The notes beneath the pieces were generated by a model. That model was given only the letters and a program-made list of their open reading frames with translations, did not search any database and had not been told where the DNA came from. From Saccharopolyspora galaxeae (GTDB lineage Bacteria; Actinomycetota; Actinomycetes; Mycobacteriales; Pseudonocardiaceae), in the NCBI RefSeq assembly GCF_016526145.1, contig NZ_JADDUE010000008.1, positions 297,678 to 361,677 of the forward strand: DNA of 64,000 nucleotides, given 5' to 3'. The translations under genes and the position numbers were made by a program. Positions 25,833-34,906 of this stretch are shown here, in pieces (within the stretch, counting starts at the first letter, position 1; each line of letters starts with the position of its first letter).

Positions 25833-27338
25833 TTGAGACCCGATGACTCGAAATTCGAGGCCAACGACGCCTTGATCAACGCAGTGCTGACCGATCCCGC
25901 GTCTGCCACGGACATCGCATCGCACGCGGCGCGGCAGGAAGTGGGCCTGGTCGAGGTCCGTGCTGATCTCGCCGGTGACCCCGACCCGGTCCAATTGCGC
26001 GAGCGCTTCGGTGCCCGTCTGCTTTACTGCCTCCGCAGCCCCGGCCGAGGTGGCGGGCTCGACGTCGCGCCGGAGCAACGCCACGCCCGGCTGCTGTCCG
26101 CGGCCGAGCATTACGACGTGGTCGACTTGGAAGCCGAGCACGACCTGGTCCCCGAGCTGCTGGACCGGATTCCGGTGCGACGGCGCCGCATCTCGTGGCA
26201 TGGAACCGCCGCGGAGCGCGACGTGCTGCACGAGCGCTTCGACCGGATGGCGGCCATCGGTGCGGAGCTCTACCTGCTCACGACGTCCGCATCGCAGCCC
26301 GAGCAGGCGCTGGTACCGCTGCGGTTCCTCGCCGACCTCGGCCGTTCGGATGTCACCGCGTTCGCGACCGGAACCGCCGGGTTCTGGAGCCGCCTGCTGG
26401 CGCCCTGGCTCGGTGCTCCCGTCGTGTTCGGCAGGTTGGACGGCGACGACGCCGAAGTCCCCACCGTCGAGCAGCTGGTCGCGGACTACGGTTTTCCCCG
26501 GCTGCGCCGGCTGAACACCGTCTGCGGCATCGTCGGCCGCTCGGTGCTGGCATCGGTCTCGCCGCGGCTGCACAACGCCGGCTACCGCGCGCTCGGCATC
26601 CCCGCGTTGTACTTGCCGTTCCAGGTGGAGGAATTCGAGCCCTTCTGGGCCGCGGCCGCCGAGTCCGGCCTGAGCGAGCTCGGCCTCCCGTTGCGCGGGG
26701 CCACCGTCGTGTCACCGCACAAGGAGGCAGCGCTCGCCACCGCAGGCACCGCCAGTGCGGCGGCGCGCAGTTCGGGTTCGGCGAACTCGCTGGTGTCGCA
26801 CGGGGATTCCTGGCGCGCCGACACGTCCAACAGTCCCGCGATCAGCCTTGCCCTGGCCCGCTTCGACATTCCCGTCTCCGGCCGCAAAGCCGCCGTGCTC
26901 GGTTGCGGCGGTGCCGGACGCGCCGCCGCCCTCGCCCTCGCCGGCTGCGGCGCGGACACCGTGCTGGTCAACCGCGATCCCCGTCGCGGCCGTGCCGTCG
27001 CCGAACTGCTCGGCTTCGAGTTCACGCCCTTGGACGAGTTCCGCGCGGACGGGTATTCGCTTCTCGTGCACGCGACGCCGGTGACCGGCCGGGTGCCGTT
27101 CCGACCGGCCGAACTGCCCGACGACGCGGTCGTCGTGGACATGGTCTACGCCCCGGAGGAGACCGCGGTCAGCGCGGCCGCCCGCGAACGCGGACTCGCC
27201 GTCATCGACGGGTGGGACGTGCTGCTCGCCGACGCCGGCTGCCAGTTCCACCTCATGACCGGACAGCACATCCCCACCGAGCAGACCCGCGCGCTGCTGC
27301 GAGCGGCGCGGAAGGCCCGGCGGTCCCCGCACCGCTGA
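25833..27338 (+). CDS. Fused type I dehydroquinase-like / shikimate dehydrogenase
   Basis: 501 residues from TTG 25833, with GGGAGG 6 bases upstream. Residues 1-215 resemble type I 3-dehydroquinate dehydratase: LVEVRADL, LLYCLRSP and the catalytic His123 in RISWHG. The Schiff-base lysine expected in the GADIVKIA strand falls on Leu148/149 (GAELYLLT), so this half may be inactive. Residues 225-501 are shikimate dehydrogenase: SVSPRLHN, Lys297 in VSPHKEA, Asp330, and the NADP loop GCGGAGRAAA. The plant-like fusion is uncommon in actinobacteria, which normally use type II dehydratase. Followed by an acyl-CoA-dehydrogenase-like gene and an MFS gene. Confidence 0.8.
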   Translation: MRPDDSKFEANDALINAVLTDPASATDIASHAARQEVGLVEVRADLAGDPDPVQLRERFGARLLYCLRSPGRGGGLDVAPEQRHARLLSAAEHYDVVDLEAEHDLVPELLDRIPVRRRRISWHGTAAERDVLHERFDRMAAIGAELYLLTTSASQPEQALVPLRFLADLGRSDVTAFATGTAGFWSRLLAPWLGAPVVFGRLDGDDAEVPTVEQLVADYGFPRLRRLNTVCGIVGRSVLASVSPRLHNAGYRALGIPALYLPFQVEEFEPFWAAAAESGLSELGLPLRGATVVSPHKEAALATAGTASAAARSSGSANSLVSHGDSWRADTSNSPAISLALARFDIPVSGRKAAVLGCGGAGRAAALALAGCGADTVLVNRDPRRGRAVAELLGFEFTPLDEFRADGYSLLVHATPVTGRVPFRPAELPDDAVVVDMVYAPEETAVSAAARERGLAVIDGWDVLLADAGCQFHLMTGQHIPTEQTRALLRAARKARRSPHR

Positions 27339-27368
27339 CTGGCCGACATCCGACAGGAAGGACCACAC

Positions 27369-28589
27369 GTGGACCTCGACGGGACCTTGGAAGCAACGTG
27401 GCTGCACGAACTCAGCCCTGGAAGCCGCGACGTGCTCGGACGTGTCGGCGAAGTCGCCGAGGAGTGCGCCAAGCGCGCCGACGAGCACGACCGGGCGGCG
27501 ACGTTCCCCGGCCGGGACTTCGACGATCTGGCCACCGCCGGCCTGAACGCGGCCACCGTTCCCCGCGAGCACGGCGGACTGGGACTCGGCCCGCTCAACG
27601 GCGACACGCTCGCGCTGTGGCTGATGACCAAGGAGCTCGCCAGAGCCGACCTCTCACTCGGCCGATGCTGGGAAGGGCACACCAACGCGCTCGTGCTCAT
27701 CCACGCGCTGGCCACCGAACAGCAACAACAGCGCTGGTTCGACGGCATCGTGCGCCGCGGCGAGAAGTGGGTCGCCTGGAGCGGGGAGCCGCAAGCCCGA
27801 AAGCCCGGTGAAAACACCCGGTTCGGCACCAGCATCACCACCGTCGAGGACGGATGGGTCCTGGACGGCACCAAGGCGTTCGCGACGAGCGCGACCGGCG
27901 CGGACTGGGCCATTCTGCTGGTGAACACCGCAGGTCCCGGAGGCGCCCGGCACGCGGACGCGCCGGCCGACGGGCTGCTCCTGCTGGCGTGCGACCTCTC
28001 CGACCCCACCGTGACCATCGACGACTCGTGGTGGGACCCGATCGGCATGCGTGCCACCGCGAGCCATCTGGTCGAGTTCGACCGGACTTTCCTGCCCGCG
28101 CAGAACCTCATCGGTGCGCCGGGCGCCTATCTGCACCAGGGCTGGCAGAGCGCCTTCACCCCGCACTACGCGGCGAGCTTCCTCGGCGCCGCCGAAGGCG
28201 CCTTCGCCTATGCGCGCGAATACCTCATCCGGCAGGACAAAACCGCCGATCCCTACATTCAACAGCGCGTCGGCTCCATGGCCGTCAACGTCGAAACCGC
28301 TCACCTCTGGCTGGCCCACGTCGCCCGGCTCTGGGACGACGGCCAGCGCACCGGAGCGCAACGCGCAGGCAACCGCGCCCGCCACTTGGTCGAGCACCTC
28401 GCGCTGCAGACGGTCGACCACTGCATCCGCGCCTGCGGGGCGCGCAGCCTGGTTCGTCCGAGCCCGGTCGAACGGATCCTGCGCGACCTCACCTTCTACG
28501 CGCGCCATGACAACGACGATCACGTCCTCGCCACGATCGGACGAGCGGCGCTCGGGCAGACCCACGATTCCTCGTTCTTCAAACCCTGA
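27369..28589 (+). CDS. Acyl-CoA dehydrogenase-family flavoprotein
   Basis: 406 residues, FAD-binding. N-terminal helical domain (DFDDLATAGLNAATVPREHGGLG), beta domain (EKWVAWSGEPQARKPGENTRFGT.., VLDGTKAFATSATGADWAIL, WDPIGMRATASHLVEFD), C-terminal helical bundle (VDHCIRACGARSLVRPSPVERILRDLTFYARHDN). The ending is closer to the DszC/SfnB flavin-monooxygenase-like branch, with RDLTFYARHDND in place of the usual catalytic-Glu region. GTG 27369 has GGAAGGA upstream. Co-directional with the fused shikimate gene (30 bases) and an MFS gene (36 bases): one operon, perhaps for a hydroaromatic acid. Confidence 0.75.
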   Translation: MDLDGTLEATWLHELSPGSRDVLGRVGEVAEECAKRADEHDRAATFPGRDFDDLATAGLNAATVPREHGGLGLGPLNGDTLALWLMTKELARADLSLGRCWEGHTNALVLIHALATEQQQQRWFDGIVRRGEKWVAWSGEPQARKPGENTRFGTSITTVEDGWVLDGTKAFATSATGADWAILLVNTAGPGGARHADAPADGLLLLACDLSDPTVTIDDSWWDPIGMRATASHLVEFDRTFLPAQNLIGAPGAYLHQGWQSAFTPHYAASFLGAAEGAFAYAREYLIRQDKTADPYIQQRVGSMAVNVETAHLWLAHVARLWDDGQRTGAQRAGNRARHLVEHLALQTVDHCIRACGARSLVRPSPVERILRDLTFYARHDNDDHVLATIGRAALGQTHDSSFFKP

Positions 28590-28625
28590 TCGCGCCCGTT
28601 CGCGCGTACCTGTGCAGGAGCTCTC

Positions 28626-30029
28626 GTGCCGATCGCCGTCGACCGGTCCAAGTCAGCGGGGAAGGAGGGGGCAGAACCCGGGAAATCCGCCAAGCGCTAC
28701 CGCAGGCGGGTGATCACCGCGGCTTCGGTGGCGTTGGCCATGACCGCGCCGGCGCAGACCGCGGCCATCTCGGTGTTCGTCGACCCGCTGAGCACGTCGC
28801 TGCACGTGTCGCGATCGGCGGTGGCCACGGCCTATTCGCTCGGCTCGCTGGTGGGTGCGCTGCTGATGCCGCTGCTGGGGCGGTTGCTCGACCGCTTCGG
28901 GCCACGCCGCGCCATGGCCACCGTCGGGTTCTGCTTCGGTGCGGTCCTGCTGGCGACCGGTGCGGTGACCGAAGTCGCCGGACTGACCGCGACTTTCGTC
29001 GGCATTCGCGTCGGCGGGCAGGCAGCGCTGAGCCTCGTGGCGACCACCGCGGTGGCCGTCTACGTGCACCAGCACAAGGGCTTCGCGACCGGTGTGGTCT
29101 CGGCGGTCGGCAGCTCTGCGATCTCGCTGGCGCCCCTGGTGCTCGAGCGGCTGATCGGCGAGTTCGGCTGGCGCACCGTGTGGCAACTGGAGGGATGCGC
29201 CGTCCTCGCGCTCACCGTGCCCGCAGCGCTGTTCGTCATGCCAAGGCGCGTGCGCACGGACGACGCGGCCGCGTCGAGCACGACCCAAGCCGGATCGGCG
29301 CACTGCGTCGCCTCCGCTTCGCCCTCCCGGGAGACCTCCGCCGACCGGACGCTTCGGCAAGCGAGCCGGACCGCGGTGTTCTGGGTCGTCATCGGCGGTT
29401 CGGGCGCATGCAGCCTGGTGACCACAGCGTTGACCTTCCACCAGGTCTCCTTGCTGGGCGAACGAGGTCTGGGCGGCTCCGAGGCGGCCGCGAACTTCGT
29501 TCCGCAGCTGCTCGCGGGATTGCTGGCGAGCTTCCTGGTCGGCTGGCTGGCCGATCACGTCAGCGACCGAGCGCTCGTCATCGCCATCATGGCGGTCCTC
29601 GCACTCGCCACGATCGGCGCCGGGTGGGTCCGTCCGGGTTGGACGGCCGTCGGGTACGGATTGGCGCTCGGCGCCTGCACTGGCGGCGTGCGCACGCTGA
29701 AGGCCGTGGTCTTCACCGATCACTTCGGCCCGGGGCATCTCGGAGCTCTGCGCGGCGCGGTGCATTCGGTCGTCATCGGCGCTTCCGCGCTCGGTCCCCT
29801 CGTTCTGGCCCTGGGCAGCGAGTGTTTCGGCTCCTATCGAGGCGCACTGGCCGTCCTGTGCGCACTGCCCGCACTGGTCGTCGCGGCGGCGTGCGGCGCA
29901 AAACCGCCGCGGCGCCCACGGCGACATCGTGTGCCGTGGGCGAAGTCGCCCGCAGCACAGCTTCGCGGATCAGCACGTCGCCGCGGGCGGCCGGCTGGAT
30001 TGCGTTCCGGCGAAACGGAAAACCCTTGA
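28626..30029 (+). CDS. MFS transporter
   Basis: 467 residues, twelve helices. The first loop has motif A as GRLLDRFGPRRAM; a long polar loop (about 205-255) separates the halves. The C-terminal 45 residues are Arg-rich and cytoplasmic. Family resemblance is to oxalate/formate and monocarboxylate-type carriers. Position at the end of the aroDE-fusion/acyl-CoA dehydrogenase operon suggests uptake or export of the same compound. GTG 28626 with AGGAG upstream. Confidence 0.8.
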   Translation: MPIAVDRSKSAGKEGAEPGKSAKRYRRRVITAASVALAMTAPAQTAAISVFVDPLSTSLHVSRSAVATAYSLGSLVGALLMPLLGRLLDRFGPRRAMATVGFCFGAVLLATGAVTEVAGLTATFVGIRVGGQAALSLVATTAVAVYVHQHKGFATGVVSAVGSSAISLAPLVLERLIGEFGWRTVWQLEGCAVLALTVPAALFVMPRRVRTDDAAASSTTQAGSAHCVASASPSRETSADRTLRQASRTAVFWVVIGGSGACSLVTTALTFHQVSLLGERGLGGSEAAANFVPQLLAGLLASFLVGWLADHVSDRALVIAIMAVLALATIGAGWVRPGWTAVGYGLALGACTGGVRTLKAVVFTDHFGPGHLGALRGAVHSVVIGASALGPLVLALGSECFGSYRGALAVLCALPALVVAAACGAKPPRRPRRHRVPWAKSPAAQLRGSARRRGRPAGLRSGETENP

Positions 30030-30147
30030 TGAAGTCGGTCCGGAAGCCGGCGGCTCAGCAGCACGGCGATGGGGCGCTGCCCAGCTCGCGTTAGCCGCAC
30101 CCCGCGAAGGCGGCGCGGAAGTCACGCGAATTCGTCCGCCCTCGCGG

Positions 30148-30492
30148 TCACGCCAACGTGCCGGAGAACCAGGTCTCGATGTGCACGATGATCTCCCCCG
30201 CGATCACCTCCACTTCGTAGGTGCGCAGCCGTTTCGCCGCGGGGCCGCAGAGCGGGTCACCGGTGCGCACGTCGAACTGCGAGCGGTGCAGCGGGCACTC
30301 CACCGACATGCCTTCGAAGCGGCCCGCGCTGAGCACGGCGAAGGCGTGCGTGCACAGGTCCTCCAAGGCGTACACGGTGCCGTCGACGTTGAAGATCGCG
30401 ATCGCGGGGAAGGCGATGCGCAGCTTGCGTGCCGTGCCCGGCGGGAGCTCCTGCAGGCTGCAGGCCCGCACGCGGTGAGTGGTCCATCCCAT
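30148..30492 (-). CDS. Rieske [2Fe-2S] ferredoxin
   Basis: 114 residues. The cluster ligands are in CTHAFAVLSAGRFEG..(Cys-x-His) and ECPLHRSQFD (Cys-x2-His), the standard Rieske spacing. Small soluble ferredoxins like this pass electrons to oxygenases or reductases. ATG 30492 is preceded by GGGAGGG. It ends the mscR-MBL-Rieske unit (46 bases after the MBL gene), so it may carry electrons for formaldehyde or C1 metabolism; this is inferred from position. Confidence 0.85.
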   Translation of the reverse strand: MGWTTHRVRACSLQELPPGTARKLRIAFPAIAIFNVDGTVYALEDLCTHAFAVLSAGRFEGMSVECPLHRSQFDVRTGDPLCGPAAKRLRTYEVEVIAGEIIVHIETWFSGTLA

Positions 30493-30538
30493 CGACCACG
30501 TCCCTCCCACGGGCGCTCGCGATCGCGAGCGCGACCGG

Positions 30539-31168
30539 CTAGTACCCCCTGCTGATCCACTCGTCGAGGTGCGGGCGCTCAGCGCCGATGGTCGTGGTGT
30601 CCCCGTGACCGGGATACACCACGCGCGAGTCCGGCAGCGCGAACAGCCTGTCCCGGATGGACTCGACGATGACACCAAAGTCCGAATAGGACCGACCGGT
30701 CGCCCCCGGGCCGCCGGCGAACAGCGTGTCGCCGGTGAGAACCGCGTCCAGCTGCGGAATGTCGAAGCACACCGCGCCGGGCGCGTGCCCGGGGGTGTGC
30801 AGCACGTGCAGCGCGAGTCCGGCGAAGTGGATCTCCTGGCCGTCGGCCAGGGGGCCGTCGGGTTCCCGGCTGCGGTGGATCTGCCGCCACAGCACCAGGT
30901 CGTCGGGGTTCAGCAGCAGCGGCGAGTCGGTGGCCTCGGTCAGCTGCGGAGCCACCCGCACGTGGTCGTCGTGCGCGTGGGTGGCCAGCACGGCCAGCAC
31001 GCGGCGGTCGCCGATCACCTCGCGGATCGCGGCGACGTCGTGCGGGGCGTCGACGACGACGCACTCCTCGTCGTCACCGATGACCCAGACGTTGTTGTCC
31101 ACCTCGAAGGTCTGCCCGTCCAGCGAGAAGGTGCCGGAGGTGATCGTGTGGTCGACGCGGGCCGCCAT
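30539..31168 (-). CDS. MBL-fold hydrolase of the mycothiol-formaldehyde pathway
   Basis: 209 residues. The metal motif is THAHDDHVR (H-x-H-x-D-H), with further ligands in TPGHAPGAV, TGDTLF and YPGHGDTT. Glyoxalase II-like fold. In many actinobacteria this gene directly follows mscR, where it is thought to hydrolyse the S-formylmycothiol product. The start overlaps the mscR stop by one base (TGATG), so the two are coupled. Confidence 0.85.
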   Translation of the reverse strand: MAARVDHTITSGTFSLDGQTFEVDNNVWVIGDDEECVVVDAPHDVAAIREVIGDRRVLAVLATHAHDDHVRVAPQLTEATDSPLLLNPDDLVLWRQIHRSREPDGPLADGQEIHFAGLALHVLHTPGHAPGAVCFDIPQLDAVLTGDTLFAGGPGATGRSYSDFGVIVESIRDRLFALPDSRVVYPGHGDTTTIGAERPHLDEWISRGY

Positions 31169-32250
31169 CAGAACACCACCACCGAGCGCAGCACCTCGCC
31201 GCGCGCCATCTTCGCGAACGCGTCCTCGACTTCGCCGAGCGCGATCTCCTCGGTCACGAACTTCTCCAGCGGCAACCTGCCCTGCTGGTACAGGTCGGCG
31301 AGCATCGGGAAGTCCCGGCTCGGCAGGCAGTCGCCGTACCAGGAGGACTTCAGCGCCCCGCCGCGACCGAAGACGTCCAGCAACGGGAGCTTGAGCTCCA
31401 TGTCCGGTGTGGGAACCCCGACGAGCACGACGGTCCCGGCGAGGTCGCGGGCGTAGAACGCCTGCTGGTAGGTCTCCGGGCGGCCGACCGCGTCGATGAC
31501 CACGTCTGCGCCGTTGCCACCGGTCAGCGACTTGATCTCGGAGACCGTGTCGCCCTCGGCGGCGTTCACGGTGTGCGTCGCGCCGAATTCCTCAGCCCAC
31601 TTCAGCTTCGTCGGATCGGTGTCCACGGCGATGATCCGAGCCGCCCCGGCCAGCCGGGCACCCGCGATCGAGCCGTCCCCGACACCCCCGCAGCCGATCA
31701 CGGCCACCGAGTCGCCGCGGGAGACGCCGCCGGTGTTGACCGCCGCGCCGATCCCGGCCATCACGCCGCAGCCGAGCAGCGAGACCACGGCGGGCCGGGC
31801 CGCCGGGTCGACCTTCGTGCACTGCCCCGCGTGCACCAGCGTGCGCTCGGTGAACGCCCCGATGCCCAGCGCGGGCGAGAGCGGCGTGCCGTCCTCGAGG
31901 GTCATGGACTGCTCGGCGTTACCGGTGTCGAAGCAGTACTGCGGGCGCCCGCGCGCGCAGGCGCGGCACTCACCGCAGACCGCGCGCCAGTTGAGCACCA
32001 CGAACTCGCCCTCAGCGATCTCGGTGACGTCAGGGCCGGTGGCCTCGACGATCCCGGCGGCCTCGTGGCCGAGCAGGAACGGGAAGTCGTCGTTGATCCC
32101 GCCCTCGCGGTAGTGCAGATCGGTGTGGCAGACCCCGCACGCCTGCACCCGGACCAGGACCTCACCCGGCCCTGGCTCGGGCACGTCGATCGGCACCACC
32201 TCGACCGGCTTTCCACGACCAGGTGCCACCACGGCACGCGACTTGATCAT
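31168..32250 (-). CDS. mscR: S-(hydroxymethyl)mycothiol dehydrogenase
   Basis: 360-residue zinc alcohol dehydrogenase that oxidises the formaldehyde-mycothiol adduct with NAD. Catalytic zinc ligands are in [13 protein letters not shown] and GHEAAG; the structural zinc site is [15 protein letters not shown]; the NAD loop is [13 protein letters not shown] 32250 is used; the frame stays open to 32433, but that extension is Arg-rich leader. The promoter lies about 410 bases upstream with LytTR-type repeats, tying formaldehyde dissimilation to the C1 regulon. Confidence 0.92.
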   Translation of the reverse strand: MIKSRAVVAPGRGKPVEVVPIDVPEPGPGEVLVRVQACGVCHTDLHYREGGINDDFPFLLGHEAAGIVEATGPDVTEIAEGEFVVLNWRAVCGECRACARGRPQYCFDTGNAEQSMTLEDGTPLSPALGIGAFTERTLVHAGQCTKVDPAARPAVVSLLGCGVMAGIGAAVNTGGVSRGDSVAVIGCGGVGDGSIAGARLAGAARIIAVDTDPTKLKWAEEFGATHTVNAAEGDTVSEIKSLTGGNGADVVIDAVGRPETYQQAFYARDLAGTVVLVGVPTPDMELKLPLLDVFGRGGALKSSWYGDCLPSRDFPMLADLYQQGRLPLEKFVTEEIALGEVEDAFAKMARGEVLRSVVVF

Positions 32251-32656
32251 CCGCAGTCCCTTCGAGAAGAACTCCACCGTCCTGCGCGGCGACCCCCGGC
32301 TCTTCGCCGTTGCACGCACGACCCTTCCGGCGAAGCCCGCGAAGACCTCGCCCACGGCGCTGAACCGCACTGCGGGAGTTCGGGGGCCGTCCCGCGCCGA
32401 TGGCCGCGGCGAAATCGACCGCGTAGCGGACATCGGAAAGCGCTGTCGCGCGCCGCCCGGCCCTGCGTCAGGTCGTCCGCGTCCGCGCGGTCATCCCGGG
32501 CCACCTCGTTGCTCACCTCCCGGCCGACGCCGCGCGCGAATCGTTCCCGCGGCATCGGCCCGCTCGGCCGCCCACGCGCACGGCGGGTCGTTCAACGGGA
32601 ACGGTCCGGACCGAATTCGCTGCGCGGTCGGCGCAAATGCGGTGTTGCCGAGGAAA
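32251..32656 (-). other. Long 5' leader of mscR
   Basis: About 400 bases between the predicted mscR promoter and its ATG. I see no ORF with family-like sequence and no clear riboswitch class. Long leaders also occur in front of fba, hps and the methanol dehydrogenase operon. Confidence 0.4.
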
Positions 32657-32725
32657 AGCCTGTGCGACGCAAGGAGGTGGGACAACCGATCTCCAACCAC
32701 CGGAGAGAGATCGTGAACGAACGGC
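32657..32725 (-). promoter_or_regulatory. LytTR-type composite promoter of mscR
   Basis: Direct repeats ACGAACGGC (32717-32725) and ACCACCGGA (32696-32704) start 21 bases apart. Eleven bases on is the -35 TTGTCC (32680-32685, minus strand), then 17 bases, then CAGGCT (32657-32662). The layout is identical to fba, hxlB and hps. Confidence 0.7.
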
Positions 32726-32746
32726 GGCGGCACCGCGACGAGCGGA

Positions 32747-34183
32747 TCAGAGGCCGAGCAGCCGCCGGATCTCCGGTGCGTGCCGCCGCGAAACGGGCAC
32801 CAGCTCGTGCGAGCGGGGCTCGGTGATCAGCACGAGTTCGCCCTTCACACCGCGCTCCAGCTCGGCGACCCGGCGCAGGTTGGCCACGAAGCGCCGGTGC
32901 ACCCGCCGGAAGCCGTGCGGGGTCAGCAGTTCCTCGACGTTGTCCAGGCCGCGAGTGGCCGCCTGGATGCGCCCCCGGTCGGTGCCCAGCCACACGATGT
33001 TGCGATCGGCCTCGGCGTAGCGGATCTCCGCGGGCGCCAGCAGCACCAGCCGGTCGTTGCGGATGCCGATCACCCGCCGCGGCAGCGAAACAGCCGCCGA
33101 CTGGGCGGTGTTCTCGTAAGGCTCGCCCTCCTGCATCCCGAACGCGCAGAACATGCCCACCACGTGGTTGGCGTCTACCACGGGGCGCAACGTGACCGGG
33201 ATCGGGTTCTCGCCCGGGCACACCGACAACCAGGCGTAACCGCTCCACTGCGGCCGCTCCACCGCCCGGCTGGTCGCCCAGCGCACGACCTCGGTGAACT
33301 CCGGGATGTCCGGCTGCCAGCGGTCGGCAGGCTCGACCACACCGCTGATCACCGGGCTGCCGGTGGTCAGCCGCAGCAACGAGGCGGCCGCGTGATTGGC
33401 CGCGACGACGTTGCCGCCGCGATCGATGGCCATGACCGCGCCGCTGTCCTGCGCGGCCTCGGCGTTGAACTCGGCGAGCACGCTCTTGGACTCGGACAGC
33501 GCGCGCCGGTAGATCTCCTGCTCCACGCTCGCGGCCGCCTGCGTCAGCCATTCCGGGACCCGCTCGGACATCGGCGCGTTCCACCGGGAGATGTTGATCG
33601 CGGCGACCGGCGAGCCGGTGACCACGTCGCGGATCGAGATGCCCGCGCAGGCCCACTGGTGGAAGCCCTCGCACCAGTGCTCCGGTCCGGTGACGGTCAC
33701 CGGCCCCGAAACCTCGAAGGAGGTGCCCATCCCGTTGGTGCCGGTGCACTGCTCCGACCAGGACGACCAGGGGGCCATGTTGGCCGATTCGGCCCGCTTG
33801 CGGGTGCTCGGGTCGCCCCAGGAGCCCAGGATCCGGCCTGCTCCGTCGGTCACCGCCACGACACCGCCGTCGAACTCGACCTCGCGGCCGGCCAGCGCGC
33901 CAAGGCCACCGAGCTTCGCGAAGATCACGTCGTTGTCCAGCCGGTGGTCGTTATAACCGGGGGCGTCGGGCGCGACGTGCAGCGTGGGGTCGACTTCGTA
34001 CCGGTCCCGGCAGCGGTACCAGGAGGCGAGGATCTCCGGGCGCACGCCCTGCTCGACGTCCTCGCCCGTCGCGAAGCTCTCCCACGCCCGCGCGACCCGG
34101 CTCGAGGTGGCCACCAGGGAATCGGCCCCGTTGCTGCCGGAACAGCTCGGAACGATCTCCAGAGGTGGCACTCTCCCGGTCAT
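32747..34183 (-). CDS. GAF-PAS-LytTR transcriptional regulator 1
   Basis: 478 residues. N-terminal signature ILASWYRCRDRYEVDP and a GAF domain (about 75-205; SEQCTGTNGMGTSFEV, EHWCEGFHQWACAGISI) resemble AcoR-type activators. A PAS-like domain follows (about 215-335). In place of AcoR's AAA+ and Fis domains there is a C-terminal LytTR DNA-binding domain (about 375-478; IRYAEADRNIVWLGTD, GFRRVHRRFVANLRRVAEL). It probably binds the 21-bp-spaced repeats in C1 promoters, including its own at 34380-34448. Most diverged of three paralogues. ATG 34183 has GGAGG upstream. Confidence 0.85.
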   Translation of the reverse strand: MTGRVPPLEIVPSCSGSNGADSLVATSSRVARAWESFATGEDVEQGVRPEILASWYRCRDRYEVDPTLHVAPDAPGYNDHRLDNDVIFAKLGGLGALAGREVEFDGGVVAVTDGAGRILGSWGDPSTRKRAESANMAPWSSWSEQCTGTNGMGTSFEVSGPVTVTGPEHWCEGFHQWACAGISIRDVVTGSPVAAINISRWNAPMSERVPEWLTQAAASVEQEIYRRALSESKSVLAEFNAEAAQDSGAVMAIDRGGNVVAANHAAASLLRLTTGSPVISGVVEPADRWQPDIPEFTEVVRWATSRAVERPQWSGYAWLSVCPGENPIPVTLRPVVDANHVVGMFCAFGMQEGEPYENTAQSAAVSLPRRVIGIRNDRLVLLAPAEIRYAEADRNIVWLGTDRGRIQAATRGLDNVEELLTPHGFRRVHRRFVANLRRVAELERGVKGELVLITEPRSHELVPVSRRHAPEIRRLLGL

Positions 34184-34379
34184 CGCGACCTCCTCGTCGC
34201 TCGAAGGGCGGTACCCGCACAGAATCTATCAGTGATAGCAGTCACAATGTAGCATTCGGAATGCCACTGATTCAAGACATGCGAGCTTTGCGCGACCGAT
34301 CCATCGCACCGGCCGGGACTCCGGCGATCTCCTCTTTATCGTTGAAAAAGGCGTGTCCTCGCCCTCGATGCCGGACGAC

Positions 34380-34448
34380 AGGATGCCGTGCGTTTTCCGC
34401 CGTGCCAACGGATCGACGACGAACGGTGGGCGATCACGGACGAACGGT
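34380..34448 (-). promoter_or_regulatory. LytTR-type composite promoter of regulator 1 (two perfect repeats)
   Basis: ACGAACGGT at 34440-34448 and again at 34419-34427, identical and 21 bases apart. The -35 is TTGGCA (34403-34408), the -10 CATCCT (34380-34385), spacer 17. The reverse complement ACCGTTCGT fits the published LytTR half-site consensus at every position. Autoregulation is implied. Confidence 0.75.
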
Positions 34449-34739
34449 CGCCGCCGGCTGATGAGCGGGCGAATACTTCGCGAGCGGTACCGCGCCCGCA
34501 ACGACGGGAGTCGCCGCCAAAACCGCCGGAAATCCCGGGCACAACCAATTACCGCCCCGGCTCGCCGCGCATTTCAATGGTTTTACTGCCGAGCCCGGAC
34601 TCCCTGAACGAACCTGCCGCCCGGACGCTTTTACGAGTTTCCGCGCGTGGTGCTCGCCCAACGCGCGCCAGCAGCGGGCGGGCAGTGCACTCGGGGTCGC
34701 TTCGACGCGACCTTCGCCGCCGCTGATGCGCGATCCGGG

Positions 34740-34769
34740 ACCGTTCATCACCGCTCGGCCACCGCTCGT
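34740..34769 (+). promoter_or_regulatory. LytTR-type repeats upstream of regulator 2
   Basis: ACCGTTCAT (34740-34748) and ACCGCTCGT (34761-34769), 21 bases apart, oriented towards the plus-strand regulator. The -35/-10 are less certain: CTGGCA (34800-34805) and TTAGCT (34824-34829) would put the repeats two helical turns further out than in the other promoters. The rest of 34449-34906 shows nothing else. Confidence 0.55.
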
Positions 34770-34906
34770 GCGAGGTTCGGGCGCGGTTGTCCCAGCCTGC
34801 TGGCACTCGCCTCGCTCGGCGTCTTAGCTTGCGATCTCGCGGTGGTCATCCTCCGGCGCGGGATCCGGGCCACCGGTCGGCTCGGTGCGACCAAAGGCGG
34901 TCTTGT

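Noticed and set aside
32251..32433. In-frame N-terminal extension of mscR
   Set aside because: Arg-rich, not seen in the MscR family, and the ATG at 32250 has its own ribosome-binding site; it is better read as leader.
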